In this document: piece after piece, positions 1 through 8,507 of the stretch | Numbering within the stretch: position 1 is the stretch's first letter | How the letters are laid out: each line of letters starts with the position of its first letter | Assembly: GCA_035335645.1 (NCBI GenBank) | Contig: DAOQMM010000002.1 | Span: 1-64,000 of the forward strand | Direction of reading: 5' to 3' | Length of the DNA: 64,000 nucleotides | Source: Zoogloea sp035335645 | GTDB lineage: Bacteria; Pseudomonadota; Gammaproteobacteria; Burkholderiales; Rhodocyclaceae | Made by a program: the position numbers and the translations under genes | Notes under the pieces: generated by a model | The model's database searches: none | What the model was told of the DNA's origin: nothing | Seen by the model: the letters and a program-made list of their open reading frames with translations, nothing else

Positions 1-328
1 CCGCATAGTCCTTCCCCGCGGCGTCGGAGTCCTTCCACGATAGCCAAAACCCTTAACACGCGGGCCCAACATTCGAATCGCGGCTATCAATGAGCTTCCC
101 CGCATCCGCGGATTCCTTCCCCAGGCCCGCGGGGTCCTTCTCTGCACTCGCGGATTCCTTCTCTGCACTCGCGGATTCCTTCTCTGCGACGTCCACCAAG
201 CACCCCGCGGCCTCAAAGTCCTTCCCCGCACGCAGGGGGAAGCACTCCGTTGCCCGAAAGTGTTTCCCCGCCCCGTCGGTGAAGCACTCCACCGCGTGAA
301 CGAAGCCCTCAGCCCCGCGCGCTTGCGC
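1..328. other. Non-genic left edge with repeated CTTCCCCGC/CGGATTCCTTC motifs
   Basis: No recognisable gene lies here. The stretch is rich in a short motif of the CTTCCCCGC or GGATTCCTTC type, which recurs about every 20-40 bp from position 1 to about 290 and probably continues off the left edge. The regular core is the 21-bp tandem array annotated separately. Open frames exist on both strands (53-292 minus, 90-299 plus), but their predicted peptides are simple repeats and have no supporting ribosome site, so I do not call them genes. Confidence 0.6.
102..185. repeat. Four-copy 21-bp tandem repeat
   Basis: Four consecutive 21-bp units lie at 102-122, 123-143, 144-164 and 165-185. The last two are identical (GCACTCGCGGATTCC... 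ending CTTCTCT) and the first two differ at several positions. A 21-bp unit keeps reading frame; on the minus strand it would encode a heptad of the E-K-E-S-A-S-A type. There are no unique spacers, so it is not a CRISPR array. It may be a minisatellite or a degenerate repeat-protein coding stretch. Confidence 0.85.
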
Positions 329-1702
329 TCAGTCCCCGTCCAGCTCCGGCAGCGCCGGGGGCAGGTCGTCCAGGCGGGCGGCTTCGATCTTCTGGAAGTG
401 GGCGGTGATCTTGCGGGAGGAGGTCTGCACGTCGGCCACGTCTTCGCCGGCCTGGCGGATGTGGGTGGCGAGTTTCTGCATGCGTTCGTCGAAGCGGGCG
501 AAGTCTTTGGCGAGCTTGCCGAGGGCGTCCTGGATGACGTGGATCTGGCGGCGGGTCTCCACGTCCTTGAGCACGGCGCGGGCGGTGTTGAGGACGGCCA
601 TGAGGGTGGTGGGCGAGACGATCCACACCCGTTTGGCGAGGGCGTGGGTGACGACTTCCGGGTGGTAGGCGTGGATTTCGGCGAAGACGGCTTCGGCGGG
701 GACGAACATGACGGCGCCGTCGGAGGTGACGCCGGGCAGGATGTACTTGCTGGCGATGGCGTCCACGTGCTTCTTCACGTCGGCGCGGAAGGCGGCCTGG
801 GCGGTGCGGCGGTCGGCGTCGCCCTGGTCGGCGGCGAACATGCGGTGGTAGTTCTCCAGGGGGAACTTGGAATCCACCACCACCAGGCCGGTGGGCGCGG
901 GCAGGCGCAGCACGCAGTCGGCGCGGGTGCTGTTGGGCAGGGTGTATTGGAAGTCGAAGGCGTCCGGCGGCAGGGCGTTGCGCACCAGGGCTTCGAGCTG
1001 GACTTCGCCAAAGGCGCCGCGGGCGCGCTTGTCGCCGAGGAGTTCCTGCAGGCTGACGACGTTGGTGGTGAGGTCGCCGATCTTTTTCTGGGCTTCGTCG
1101 ATGGTGGCGAGGCGGGCCATGACGTTGACGAAGGTCTCGTTGGTTTTGCGGAAGCCTTCGTCGAGGCGCTGGTTGACGTGGCCGCCGATGGCGTCGAGGC
1201 GTTCGCCCACGGTGCGGCCGAGGCCTTCGATGCCGTGGGTGAGCTGGGCGGAGGCGGCCTGCAGGCCGGACTGGAGGAGCTCCCGGTCGGCGCGGGCGTG
1301 TTCGGAGAGGGTGCGCAGGGTCTCGGCGAGGAGTTCGCTGCGCAGGCGTTCCTGCCCCTGGGCGACGCCGGCGCCCAGCTCGGCGAGGCGCAGGGCGGTC
1401 TCTTCGCGCTGGGTGGCGAGGCGGGCCTGGAGGCGCTCGCCCTGCTCCGCCGTAAGGTCGGTGACGCGGTCGGTGGCGGCGGAGGTGGCGGCCTGGAGTT
1501 CCTTGACGAACTGGAGCTGCTGGTGGCCCAGCAGGTGTTCGACCCGGTCGGCGAGGCTGTCGGCAAGGTCCTGGGCGACGGCGTCCTGACGACGGGCCAG
1601 GGCGGCGACCTGGAAGGCCAGCCAGACGAGGAGGACGAGGCTCAGGCCGAGGGCGGCGAGGAGCCAGGGGAGGATTTGGGTGGAGGCGGTGTCGGGCATC
1701 AT
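329..1702 (-). CDS. rmuC: DNA recombination protein RmuC family
   Basis: The 457-aa protein matches the RmuC family in length and layout. Residues about 8-30 form an N-terminal membrane segment, about 40-200 a long coiled coil rich in Ala, Glu, Gln and Arg, and the C-terminal half is the RmuC nuclease-like domain with the segment VVVDSKFPLENYHR. E. coli RmuC limits inversions at short inverted repeats; its biochemical activity is still inferred. Two adjacent Met codons (1702 and 1699) are possible starts. It is transcribed away from the scaffold gap, so its promoter region lies in the duplicated 55-bp sequence next to the Ns. The call is confident by family, not by a tested function. Confidence 0.93.
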   Translation of the reverse strand: MMPDTASTQILPWLLAALGLSLVLLVWLAFQVAALARRQDAVAQDLADSLADRVEHLLGHQQLQFVKELQAATSAATDRVTDLTAEQGERLQARLATQREETALRLAELGAGVAQGQERLRSELLAETLRTLSEHARADRELLQSGLQAASAQLTHGIEGLGRTVGERLDAIGGHVNQRLDEGFRKTNETFVNVMARLATIDEAQKKIGDLTTNVVSLQELLGDKRARGAFGEVQLEALVRNALPPDAFDFQYTLPNSTRADCVLRLPAPTGLVVVDSKFPLENYHRMFAADQGDADRRTAQAAFRADVKKHVDAIASKYILPGVTSDGAVMFVPAEAVFAEIHAYHPEVVTHALAKRVWIVSPTTLMAVLNTARAVLKDVETRRQIHVIQDALGKLAKDFARFDERMQKLATHIRQAGEDVADVQTSSRKITAHFQKIEAARLDDLPPALPELDGD

Positions 1703-1703
1703 G

Positions 1704-1758
1704 GGCGCGGAGTATACCCGCGCCCTGCCCGGCTTCCGTCGGTGGCGGGGACGGTGTG
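1704..1758. repeat. 55-bp sequence duplicated on the left side of the N gap
   Basis: This segment is identical, base for base, to 1859-1913 on the other side of the Ns. It contains an inverted repeat GGGCGCGG ... CCGCGCCC (1703-1725) around the palindrome GTATAC. Direct abutment of the same 55 bp on both sides of a 100-N spacer is the pattern left when a scaffolder fails to merge two overlapping contigs. Confidence 0.95.
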
Positions 1759-1858
1759 NNNNNNNNNNNNNNNNNNNNNNNNNNNNNNNNNNNNNNNNNN
1801 NNNNNNNNNNNNNNNNNNNNNNNNNNNNNNNNNNNNNNNNNNNNNNNNNNNNNNNNNN
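1759..1858. other. 100-N scaffold gap
   Basis: Exactly 100 undetermined bases. A round 100 is a common placeholder, and the identical 55-bp flanks suggest the real distance may be negative: the contigs overlap and no sequence is missing. It separates rmuC from the downstream end of the ABC permease gene. Confidence 0.98.
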
Positions 1859-1913
1859 GGCGCGGAGTATACCCGCGCCCTGCCCGGCTTCCGTCGGTGG
1901 CGGGGACGGTGTG
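1859..1913. repeat. 55-bp sequence duplicated on the right side of the N gap
   Basis: Second copy of the 55 bp at 1704-1758. If the two contigs are merged on this overlap, the intergenic distance between rmuC and the permease gene falls to about 75 bp. Confidence 0.95.
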
Positions 1914-1932
1914 TGGCGGCCGGCCGCGGGGA

Positions 1933-4428
1933 TCAGCCGAGGGCGCGCAGGCTGGCCAGGGGCGGCGTAAGGAGCAGGCGGCGGGTGCCGAACCAGCCGG
2001 CGAGGGTCACGGCGAGGCCGCCGGCCAGCGCGCCGACGAGCACCGGCAGCAGGCTGGGGGTGTAGGGCAGCGTGAACACGAAGCGCCCGAGGCTCCAGCC
2101 GATGCCGCTGGCGGCGACCCCGGCGAGGCTGCCGGAGAGCACGCCCAGCACGGCAAATTCGGCCAGCAGGGCGGCGCGCAGCTGGGCGTTGCGGGCGCCC
2201 AGGGTGCGCAGGATGGCGAGCTCCCGCTCGCGCTCGTCGTGGGTGGATTGCAGCGCACCGAGGAGCACCACCACGCCGGCCACCACGGCAAAGCCGAAGA
2301 CGAACTGCACCGCGGCGACGAGCTGATCCACCATGCCCTGCACCTGGGCCAGCATGGCGGCCACGTCGATGACCGTGAAGTTGGGGAACCGGGCGACCAG
2401 GCGCGGCACGAAGTCGGTCTGCGCCGGCGGCAGGTAGAAGCTGGTGATGTAGCTCGCCGGAAAATCCGCCAGCAGGCCGGGGCTGGCGATGACGAAGAAG
2501 TTCACCCGCATGGAGTCCCAGTCCAGCTTGCGCAGGCTGGCGATGGGGGCTTCGACGATCTCGCCGGCCACGTTGAAGCGCAGGACGTCGCCCATCCTGA
2601 GGCCCAGAGTCTGGGCCAGGCCCTGCTCCACCGAGAAGCGTGGCGTGGTGTCGTGGCCGTGCCAGGTGCCGGCGATGACCCGATTGCCCGGCGGCAGCGC
2701 GGCGTCGTGGGAGAGGTTGAAGTCCCGGTCCACCAGGCGGCGGGCGCGGTCGTCGGTGTAGTCGTCGGGGCCCACCGGGCGGCCATTCACGGCGACCAGG
2801 CGGCCGCGGATCATGGGCAGCAGCACGGGTGCGGGCCGGCCGGCGGCGCGGAAGGCGTCGCGCAGGGGGTCGAGCTGGTCCGGCTGGATACCGATGATGA
2901 AGCGGTTGGGGGCGTCCGGCGGGGTGGCCTGCTGCCAGCTGGCGAGCAGGTCGCCGCGCACCAGGGTGAGGAGCAGCAGCGCGGTGAGGCCCATGCCCAG
3001 GGCCAGCACCTGCACCAGGCTGGCGCCGGGTCGCCGGCGCAGGGCGGCGAGGCCGTAGCGCCAGCCGCTGCCCGCACCGGCGCGGATGCGTCCGACGCCG
3101 CGCAGCACGATCCAGCCGACGCCGGCGAAGACACCGAAGGCGGCGACGAAGCCGCCGGTGACCCAGGCGCCGAGCGTGACGTCCCGCGCCACGAGCATCA
3201 GCAGCCCGGTGAGCACGGCGGCGCCGAGGCTCCAGGCGAGGCCGTCGCGCACCGCCACGCCGCCCAGCTCGCGGCGCAGCACGCGCAGGGTGGGCACGCG
3301 GCCGAGGCGGATCAGGGGCGGCAGGGCGAAGCCCAGCAGCAGCACGAGGGACACGGCGAGCCCGTGGGCCAGGGGCCAGACGCTAGGCGGCGGCAGCTCG
3401 AAGCTCACCAGGCTGCCGAGGAAGCGTTCCAGGGCGTATTGCACGCCAAAGCCGAGGGCGCTGCCGGCGAGGCCGCCAGCCAGGCCCAGCAGGGTGAATT
3501 CGCCGATGAAGAGGCCCAGCAGGGTTGTCTGGCGGGCGCCCAGGCAGCGCATCACGGCGCAGCCGTCCAGGTGGCGTTCGACGAAGCGGCGGGTGGCGAG
3601 GCCTACCGCCACCGCGGCGAGGACCACCGCGAGCATGGCGGCGAAGCGCAGGAAGCGTTCGGTGCGGTCGAGGGTGGCGCGGATCTCGGGGCGGGCGTTG
3701 TCCACGCTTTCGAGGGATTCGCCGCGCCCCAGGCGGGCCTTGGCCCAGGCTTCGTAGCCCGCCACGGCGGCGATGCTGCCGGCCAGATGGAGGCGGTAGG
3801 TGACGCGGCTGCCGGGCACGATGAGGCCGGTGGCAGGCAGGTCGGCGGCGTTCATGACGATGCGCGGCAGCAGGGCAAAGAAGTTGGCGCCCCGGTCGGC
3901 CTCGAAGCTGAGCACGGCGGCCATGCGCAGGCGCGAGCGGCCGAGGCCGACGAGATCGCCAGGGTGGGCGCCGAGGGCCGTCGCGCTGCGTTCGTCGAGC
4001 CACACCTCGCCGGGCGCGGGGATGCCGCGGGCGGGGGCGTCCGGCTGGTTGAGGCCGGGGGCGATGCGGATCTCGCCGCGCAGGGGGTGGCCCGCCTCCA
4101 CCGACTTGACGCCGACGAGCTGGGTCGCGTCGCCGAGGCTGGCCATGCTGGTGAAGGTGGTGGATTCGACGCTGGCGAGGCCGCGGCGGGCGGCTTCGGC
4201 GCGGAAGTCCGGCGCCAGCGGGTGGTCGGCGGCGATGAGCAGGTCGCCGCCCAGGAGCTGGCTGGCCTGGCGGTTGAGGCCGCGGCCGACCCGGTCGGTG
4301 AAGAAGCCGACGCTGGTGAGGCTGGCGACGGCGATGACGAGGGCGACGAGGAGCAGACCCAGTTCGCCGGCACGCAGGTCGCGGCGGAGCATGCGGAAGG
4401 ACAGGGCGAGGCGCTGGCGGACGGTCAT
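1933..4428 (-). CDS. ABC transporter permease, FtsX/MacB-like (YbbP type)
   Basis: This 831-aa membrane protein resembles YbbP-type permeases. An N-terminal membrane segment (about residues 22-42) is followed by a large extracytoplasmic region, then a first FtsX-type bundle (about 255-380), further helices near 395-450, a second extracytoplasmic region, and a last FtsX-type bundle (about 705-820). Such permeases pair with a lipoprotein-export-type ATPase (YbbA) usually encoded just upstream. Here the upstream neighbour is a PEP-CTERM gene ending in its own terminator, so the partner ATPase is not adjacent. Substrate is unknown; the family is linked to lipoprotein or lysophospholipid handling. 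The start at 4428 gives the typical MTVRQRLALSFRMLRRDLR opening. Confidence 0.85.
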   Translation of the reverse strand: MTVRQRLALSFRMLRRDLRAGELGLLLVALVIAVASLTSVGFFTDRVGRGLNRQASQLLGGDLLIAADHPLAPDFRAEAARRGLASVESTTFTSMASLGDATQLVGVKSVEAGHPLRGEIRIAPGLNQPDAPARGIPAPGEVWLDERSATALGAHPGDLVGLGRSRLRMAAVLSFEADRGANFFALLPRIVMNAADLPATGLIVPGSRVTYRLHLAGSIAAVAGYEAWAKARLGRGESLESVDNARPEIRATLDRTERFLRFAAMLAVVLAAVAVGLATRRFVERHLDGCAVMRCLGARQTTLLGLFIGEFTLLGLAGGLAGSALGFGVQYALERFLGSLVSFELPPPSVWPLAHGLAVSLVLLLGFALPPLIRLGRVPTLRVLRRELGGVAVRDGLAWSLGAAVLTGLLMLVARDVTLGAWVTGGFVAAFGVFAGVGWIVLRGVGRIRAGAGSGWRYGLAALRRRPGASLVQVLALGMGLTALLLLTLVRGDLLASWQQATPPDAPNRFIIGIQPDQLDPLRDAFRAAGRPAPVLLPMIRGRLVAVNGRPVGPDDYTDDRARRLVDRDFNLSHDAALPPGNRVIAGTWHGHDTTPRFSVEQGLAQTLGLRMGDVLRFNVAGEIVEAPIASLRKLDWDSMRVNFFVIASPGLLADFPASYITSFYLPPAQTDFVPRLVARFPNFTVIDVAAMLAQVQGMVDQLVAAVQFVFGFAVVAGVVVLLGALQSTHDERERELAILRTLGARNAQLRAALLAEFAVLGVLSGSLAGVAASGIGWSLGRFVFTLPYTPSLLPVLVGALAGGLAVTLAGWFGTRRLLLTPPLASLRALG

Positions 4429-4661
4429 GGAGCGTGAGGCCGCGGCGGCGCGGGAAGATTCCCGGCTGCGGCGGAAATTTTGCGGTGCGTCACGCTAGCA
4501 CAGGATGATTGCCCTTTCAGCCGCCCTGCCCTGCCTGCCGGAAACGCCCGGCCGGGGCGGACCGTTGCGCCCGGTGTGTGTTCCGGCTGCCGAGGGGCAC
4601 CGGCCGGGGTACACAGACAAACGGCACCCGAAGGTGCCGTTGCCCGCGTCTGCAGAAGGCC
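4429..4661. other. Intergenic region between permease gene and PEP-CTERM gene
   Basis: About 230 bp with no convincing gene. It contains the terminator of the PEP-CTERM gene (4620-4641) and presumably the promoter for the permease, but I could not pick a clear -35/-10 pair. Short open frames on the plus strand here lack ribosome sites and resemble nothing known. Confidence 0.5.
4610..4641 (-). terminator. Intrinsic terminator of the PEP-CTERM gene
   Basis: A 9-bp perfect stem, AACGGCACC/GGTGCCGTT on the minus strand, closes a UUCG tetraloop at 4620-4641 and is followed on that strand by TTGTCTGTGT. It lies 20 bp after the stop codon at 4662. The T-run is weak, but the stem and tetraloop are strong. 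Confidence 0.7.
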
Positions 4662-5525
4662 TCAGTTCTTCCGCCGACGCATTCCCAGGAGCGCGATGAG
4701 TGAAGTGCCGCCCAGGAGCGCCAGGCTCGAGGGTTCCGGCACCTTGGTGTAGGTGCCGGTGACGGCTGCGATCTTGATGTAATCGTTGCCGCTGCCCAGG
4801 GTGGCGCCGTTGGGCAGGGCCTGGACCAGGGTGTTGAGGGCGCCGATCAGCCAGTAGCGGGCGCTGACGTTGAGATCATTGACCGCCAGGGGGATGTAAC
4901 CCGCCGAGTTGCTGGACTGGGACGGCGCGCCGCCGGCCGCATCCGCGTAGTTGGCGGTGCCGGTGGTGCCGGCGCTGGATTTGACGGTGGTCCACCCGCT
5001 GCTCAGCAGGGAGGCGTAGCCCTGGTTGGCGGAGGTGAATGTGGGGGTGCCGGTGCCGGTGTAGGCCAGCACGGTCAGGTCGGAGTCGGAGTACCACCAG
5101 CCGACGGTGACGCTCTGGAGCTTCACCGCGTTGCCCGCGCCGAAGTCGAAGAGCATCGAGTCGTAGCGGGCGTTGTTGTCCATCGTATGGCCAGGCGACG
5201 TGGTGTTGGCGATGGTGCCTTCGTTGGTGTCGCCGGCACCGGTGGCGCCGTCCCGGTTGGTCACGCCCAGACCGCCGGAGTAGGTGCCCAGGTAAGCGCT
5301 CTCGATGTAGGCGTTGCCCGCAGTGGTGCTGTTCTTGGTGTCGGACCAGGCCGAGATGGTCACCGTGGAGCCGGTGCTGCCGTAGGTCCGGGTGTTGCCG
5401 AAGTTACCGGCGCCGGTTTCGGTCCCCCCGCTGGTGAGGGTCCAGGCGGTCGCGGCGTGGGCGCCGGCGACGCTGCCGATCAGCAGGGCGAAGGTCAATG
5501 CCGTTTGGCTGGGAATGCGTTTCAT
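4662..5525 (-). CDS. PEP-CTERM exported surface protein
   Basis: The 287-aa protein has a signal peptide (residues 1-24, cleavage after AHA) and a C-terminal sorting tag: VPEPSSLALLG at about 262, a hydrophobic stretch, and the basic end MRRRKN. That is the tripartite PEP-CTERM signal recognised by exosortase, which removes the tag as the protein goes to the envelope or matrix. The mature region is rich in Gly, Ser, Thr and Asn, with few charges and no enzyme motif, like small exosortase-dependent matrix proteins. It has its own sigma-54-type promoter and terminator, so it is probably monocistronic. In Zoogloea-like bacteria such proteins help retain exopolysaccharide in flocs; that role here is inference. 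Confidence 0.9.
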   Translation of the reverse strand: MKRIPSQTALTFALLIGSVAGAHAATAWTLTSGGTETGAGNFGNTRTYGSTGSTVTISAWSDTKNSTTAGNAYIESAYLGTYSGGLGVTNRDGATGAGDTNEGTIANTTSPGHTMDNNARYDSMLFDFGAGNAVKLQSVTVGWWYSDSDLTVLAYTGTGTPTFTSANQGYASLLSSGWTTVKSSAGTTGTANYADAAGGAPSQSSNSAGYIPLAVNDLNVSARYWLIGALNTLVQALPNGATLGSGNDYIKIAAVTGTYTKVPEPSSLALLGGTSLIALLGMRRRKN

Positions 5526-5578
5526 GTCGGGAGGTCCTATTTTCGTTTCGACACGGCTGTCGTTGTTGTCAGATATGT

Positions 5579-5595
5579 AGCAATTATTCTGCCAA
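5579..5595 (-). promoter_or_regulatory. Sigma-54 (RpoN) promoter for the PEP-CTERM gene
   Basis: On the minus strand the sequence TTGGCAGAATAATTGCT matches the -24/-12 consensus TTGGCACG-N4-TTGCW in 15 of the defined spacing and base positions except the CG doublet. GG and GC are separated by the required 10 nt. The predicted transcript would start about 43 nt before the ATG at 5525. PEP-CTERM genes in related bacteria are controlled by the PrsK/PrsR two-component system with RpoN, which fits. Confidence 0.75.
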
Positions 5596-5687
5596 TTCGC
5601 TATTTACTTGTTTTTGTTTAAAAATCGCAGTGCACCACGTTTATGGCAAGGCAAACTGTAAAATCTATCGACAACGTTAAAAATTGT

Positions 5688-8507
5688 TTAAACACCCAGC
5701 TCGCGGCGCAGATTTTGTATTTCAATGTCGTAGCCGCTTCCATTCGTACTGTTCAGCGCGCCTTGCAGTTCAGCGCGTGCTTCGTCCCGCAGGCCCTTGC
5801 GAAGGAGGACCCAGGCCAGGTGGTAGCGGATCTCGCGGGACTCGGGGGCGCGCAGGCGGGCTTCGCGCAGGGCTTTCAGACCGATGTCCAGCGCCCCGCT
5901 ACGGGCCCGCGCCCAGCCGACGGTGTCGAGCACGTTGGCGTCGCCGGGCGCAAGGCGGTAGGCGGCTTCGGCGGCGTTGAGGGCGCCCGGGTCGTTGAGG
6001 GCCATCAGGATCTGCGCCAGGTTGTTGGCGGCGTTGGCGTTCGCCGGCTCGGCTGCCAGCACGCCTTCGTAGAGGCGGCGTGCGTCGGCCAGATGGCCCA
6101 GACGGAAATGGGATTCGGCCAGGGCGCTGCGGGCGGTCAGGTCGTTCGGATGGGTGCGCAGCCAGGTGTCCAGCAGGGATACGGCGCGATCGCCCTCCCC
6201 GGCCTGGAACGAGGCCTCGACACCCCGCAGGACGAGCGCCAGGGACGGGGCCTTGTCGAAGGCGCTGCGGTAGAGACGGGCCGCATCGCGGGGCTGTTGG
6301 CGGGCGCGGGCGAGGTCGCCGGCCAGGCGCAGGGCCTCGGCGCTGTTGCCGCTGCGGGTCGCGAAGGATTTGAGGAGGGCGTCGGCGCGGTTGAGATCGC
6401 CGAGGGCCATCTCGCTTTCGATCTGCAGGATCTGGGCTGGCACGAGGCCGGCGTTGCGCGCCAGGGCCTTCTCGGCGCTGGCCGACGCTTCGCGGAAGGC
6501 GCCGGCATCCAGTTGCAGGCGTCCGACGGCCACCAGCTGTCCGGGTTCAAGACCGGGCAGGCGGGACAGGGTATTGAAGGTGCTGCGCGCATCGGCCAGA
6601 TTATTGGCGGCCAGGTGCGCGCGGCCGAGGGTTTCGAGGACGAGCGGATCGTCCGGACGGCTGAGCGCCAGCTGCTTGGCCACCGCGACGGCCGGCGCAG
6701 GCTTGCCGAGCTTCTGGTAGAGGGCCAGAAGCTCCTGGGCGACGGTCGGGTCGGCGGGCTTGAGGGCATAGGCCTTTTCGAGCAGGGCCAACGCGTCGGC
6801 GCTACGGCCGGCGCCAAGCTCCAGGCGGGCGTTTTCGGTGAGCACCTGCACATCGGCCGGGTGTGCCTTGAGCAGCGCGGCGAGGCGCTGGCGGGCCGCG
6901 TCGGCGCGTCCTTCCACGAGATCCAGGCGGGCCAGGTTCAACTGGGCCGGAAGGAAGCCGGGCGCCAGCGTGATGGCCTGGGTGTATTCGGCGCGGGCCT
7001 CGGCCGGCTTGCGGGCCGCGCCCTTCACGGCGCCCAGCAGGTTGTGGGCGGCGGGATCGGACGGCAGGCGCCGGGTGGTGGCTTCCGCCACCGCCAGGGC
7101 GTTGCGGAGGTCTCCGCGGCGCAGGTACAGGGTGGACAGGGCGGTCGCCACGTTGAGTTGGCCCGGCTCCTTGTCGAACGCGCTGCGCAGGGCGCTGAGG
7201 CCGATGTCGGGCTGCATGTTGGCGATGCGGGCGAAGCCCATCTGGGCGGTGATGCCCGGATTGCCGGTGAGGCGCGCGGCGGCTTCGAGGGCGTCGGCGG
7301 CGTCCCGGTAGCGGCGCTGCTGCATGCGCAGGGCGGCCAGGGTGGTAAGGGCCTGGGGATCGGCGTCGCCGGAACTGATGAGGGGCTGGAGCAGGTCGCC
7401 GACGCGGGCGGTCTCGCCGGCGGCGAGGTAGATGTTGGCGAGCATCTTGCGGCCGGCGGCGTCGCCGGGCATGCGCCGGACGTAGAGTTCGAGGAGCGCA
7501 CGGGCGCGCTCACCGCGGCCCAGGGCCTGGCTGGCAAGGCCGCCGATCATCAGCAGGGTGGGCTGGCGGCCGACGAATTCCTGGGGCAGCTCGTCCACCA
7601 GGCGGACCACGTCCTCCAGCTGGGCGCGGGAGGCCTGGGTGTCGCCGCGCTGGGCATAGACCAGGCTCTTGAGGTAGGCGACGCGGGGCTCGCGGGGTAC
7701 CAGGGCGGCGGCGCGCTCCAGATCCGGCAGGGCCTCGTTGGCGCGCTTCAGGTCGATGAGCAGGGACGCGCGTCCGACGAGAGCGTCGAGCATGCGGGGG
7801 TCGGCGGCGATGGCGCGATTGAAGGCCTCCATGGCTCCGCGGGCGTCGCCGGCGCCCTGCAGCAGGCCGGCCTGCAGGTGCAGCAGGCGGGCGTCGCCGG
7901 GGGCGATGCCCAGGGCGGTGTCGAGGACCTGGCGGGCGCGGGCGCTGTCGCGGCTGCGCAGGGCCAGGTCGATTTCGGCGAGCAAGGGCGACAGGGCGCG
8001 GGGATCGGCCTCACGCGCCAGCTTGACCTCGGCGACAGCGGCACGCATGTCGCCCCGGTCGGCCTGGGCGGTGGCGCGCATGGCGAGCACTTCGGCGCGC
8101 AGGCGCAGGGGCAGGCCGTCGGCCTTGATGCGCTCCAGCAGCTTTTCGCTGTTGCCGAACATCATCAGGGCCTGGCCGTATTCGAGGGCGATCTCGGACG
8201 GATTCACGCCCAGGCGCAGGGCCGCTTCGAACTCGGCCTCGGCGGCGGCGGCCTGGCCGTCCTTGAGCAGGGCGCGGGCCAGCAGCAGGTGGGCAGGCAG
8301 CTGTTCGGGGTCGCGCTGGAGGGCGTTCTTGGCCTGGATGATGGCACCGGCGGCGTCATTGCGGGCCAGACGGGCGGCGGCATCCTCGTAGTAGCGGGTG
8401 GCGCTGTCGGAGGCGCCCGCGGCCCAGCCGGGCAGCGTCAGGCACAGGCACAGGAGCGCGGCGGGCAGGCGGCGGAGGGTGACATGAGGCTGTTGGGAAG
8501 TCGGCAT
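5688..8507 (-). CDS. prsT: PEP-CTERM system TPR-repeat protein (PrsT-like)
   Basis: I place the start at the ATG at 8507, giving 939 aa and a leader peptide MPTSQQPHVTLRRLPAALL... cleaved near WAA-GAS; an upstream in-frame extension of 24 residues has no export signal. From residue about 35 to the end the protein is continuous TPR-type helical repeats of about 34 residues, with recurrent A-L-x-x-A-P and G-D-x-x-x-A patterns. Length and repeat content match the large TPR protein of exosortase/EPS loci (PrsT), usually described as a lipoprotein. No clean lipobox is visible, which is a deviation. The gene lies directly upstream of the PEP-CTERM gene, which supports the assignment; the exosortase itself is not in the window. 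Confidence 0.82.
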   Translation of the reverse strand: MPTSQQPHVTLRRLPAALLCLCLTLPGWAAGASDSATRYYEDAAARLARNDAAGAIIQAKNALQRDPEQLPAHLLLARALLKDGQAAAAEAEFEAALRLGVNPSEIALEYGQALMMFGNSEKLLERIKADGLPLRLRAEVLAMRATAQADRGDMRAAVAEVKLAREADPRALSPLLAEIDLALRSRDSARARQVLDTALGIAPGDARLLHLQAGLLQGAGDARGAMEAFNRAIAADPRMLDALVGRASLLIDLKRANEALPDLERAAALVPREPRVAYLKSLVYAQRGDTQASRAQLEDVVRLVDELPQEFVGRQPTLLMIGGLASQALGRGERARALLELYVRRMPGDAAGRKMLANIYLAAGETARVGDLLQPLISSGDADPQALTTLAALRMQQRRYRDAADALEAAARLTGNPGITAQMGFARIANMQPDIGLSALRSAFDKEPGQLNVATALSTLYLRRGDLRNALAVAEATTRRLPSDPAAHNLLGAVKGAARKPAEARAEYTQAITLAPGFLPAQLNLARLDLVEGRADAARQRLAALLKAHPADVQVLTENARLELGAGRSADALALLEKAYALKPADPTVAQELLALYQKLGKPAPAVAVAKQLALSRPDDPLVLETLGRAHLAANNLADARSTFNTLSRLPGLEPGQLVAVGRLQLDAGAFREASASAEKALARNAGLVPAQILQIESEMALGDLNRADALLKSFATRSGNSAEALRLAGDLARARQQPRDAARLYRSAFDKAPSLALVLRGVEASFQAGEGDRAVSLLDTWLRTHPNDLTARSALAESHFRLGHLADARRLYEGVLAAEPANANAANNLAQILMALNDPGALNAAEAAYRLAPGDANVLDTVGWARARSGALDIGLKALREARLRAPESREIRYHLAWVLLRKGLRDEARAELQGALNSTNGSGYDIEIQNLRRELGV

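Noticed and set aside
102..185. Possible CRISPR array
   Set aside because: The repeats are directly adjacent without spacers, and no cas genes are present.
260..2065. Long plus-strand open frame opposite rmuC that runs across the Ns
   Set aside because: It is antisense to a well-conserved gene, owes its length to high GC and to ambiguous bases, and is Gly/Val-rich without any motif.
1914..4437. Long plus-strand open frame opposite the ABC permease
   Set aside because: Low-complexity Ala/Gly/Gln-rich translation and antisense to a clear membrane protein; a GC-driven shadow.
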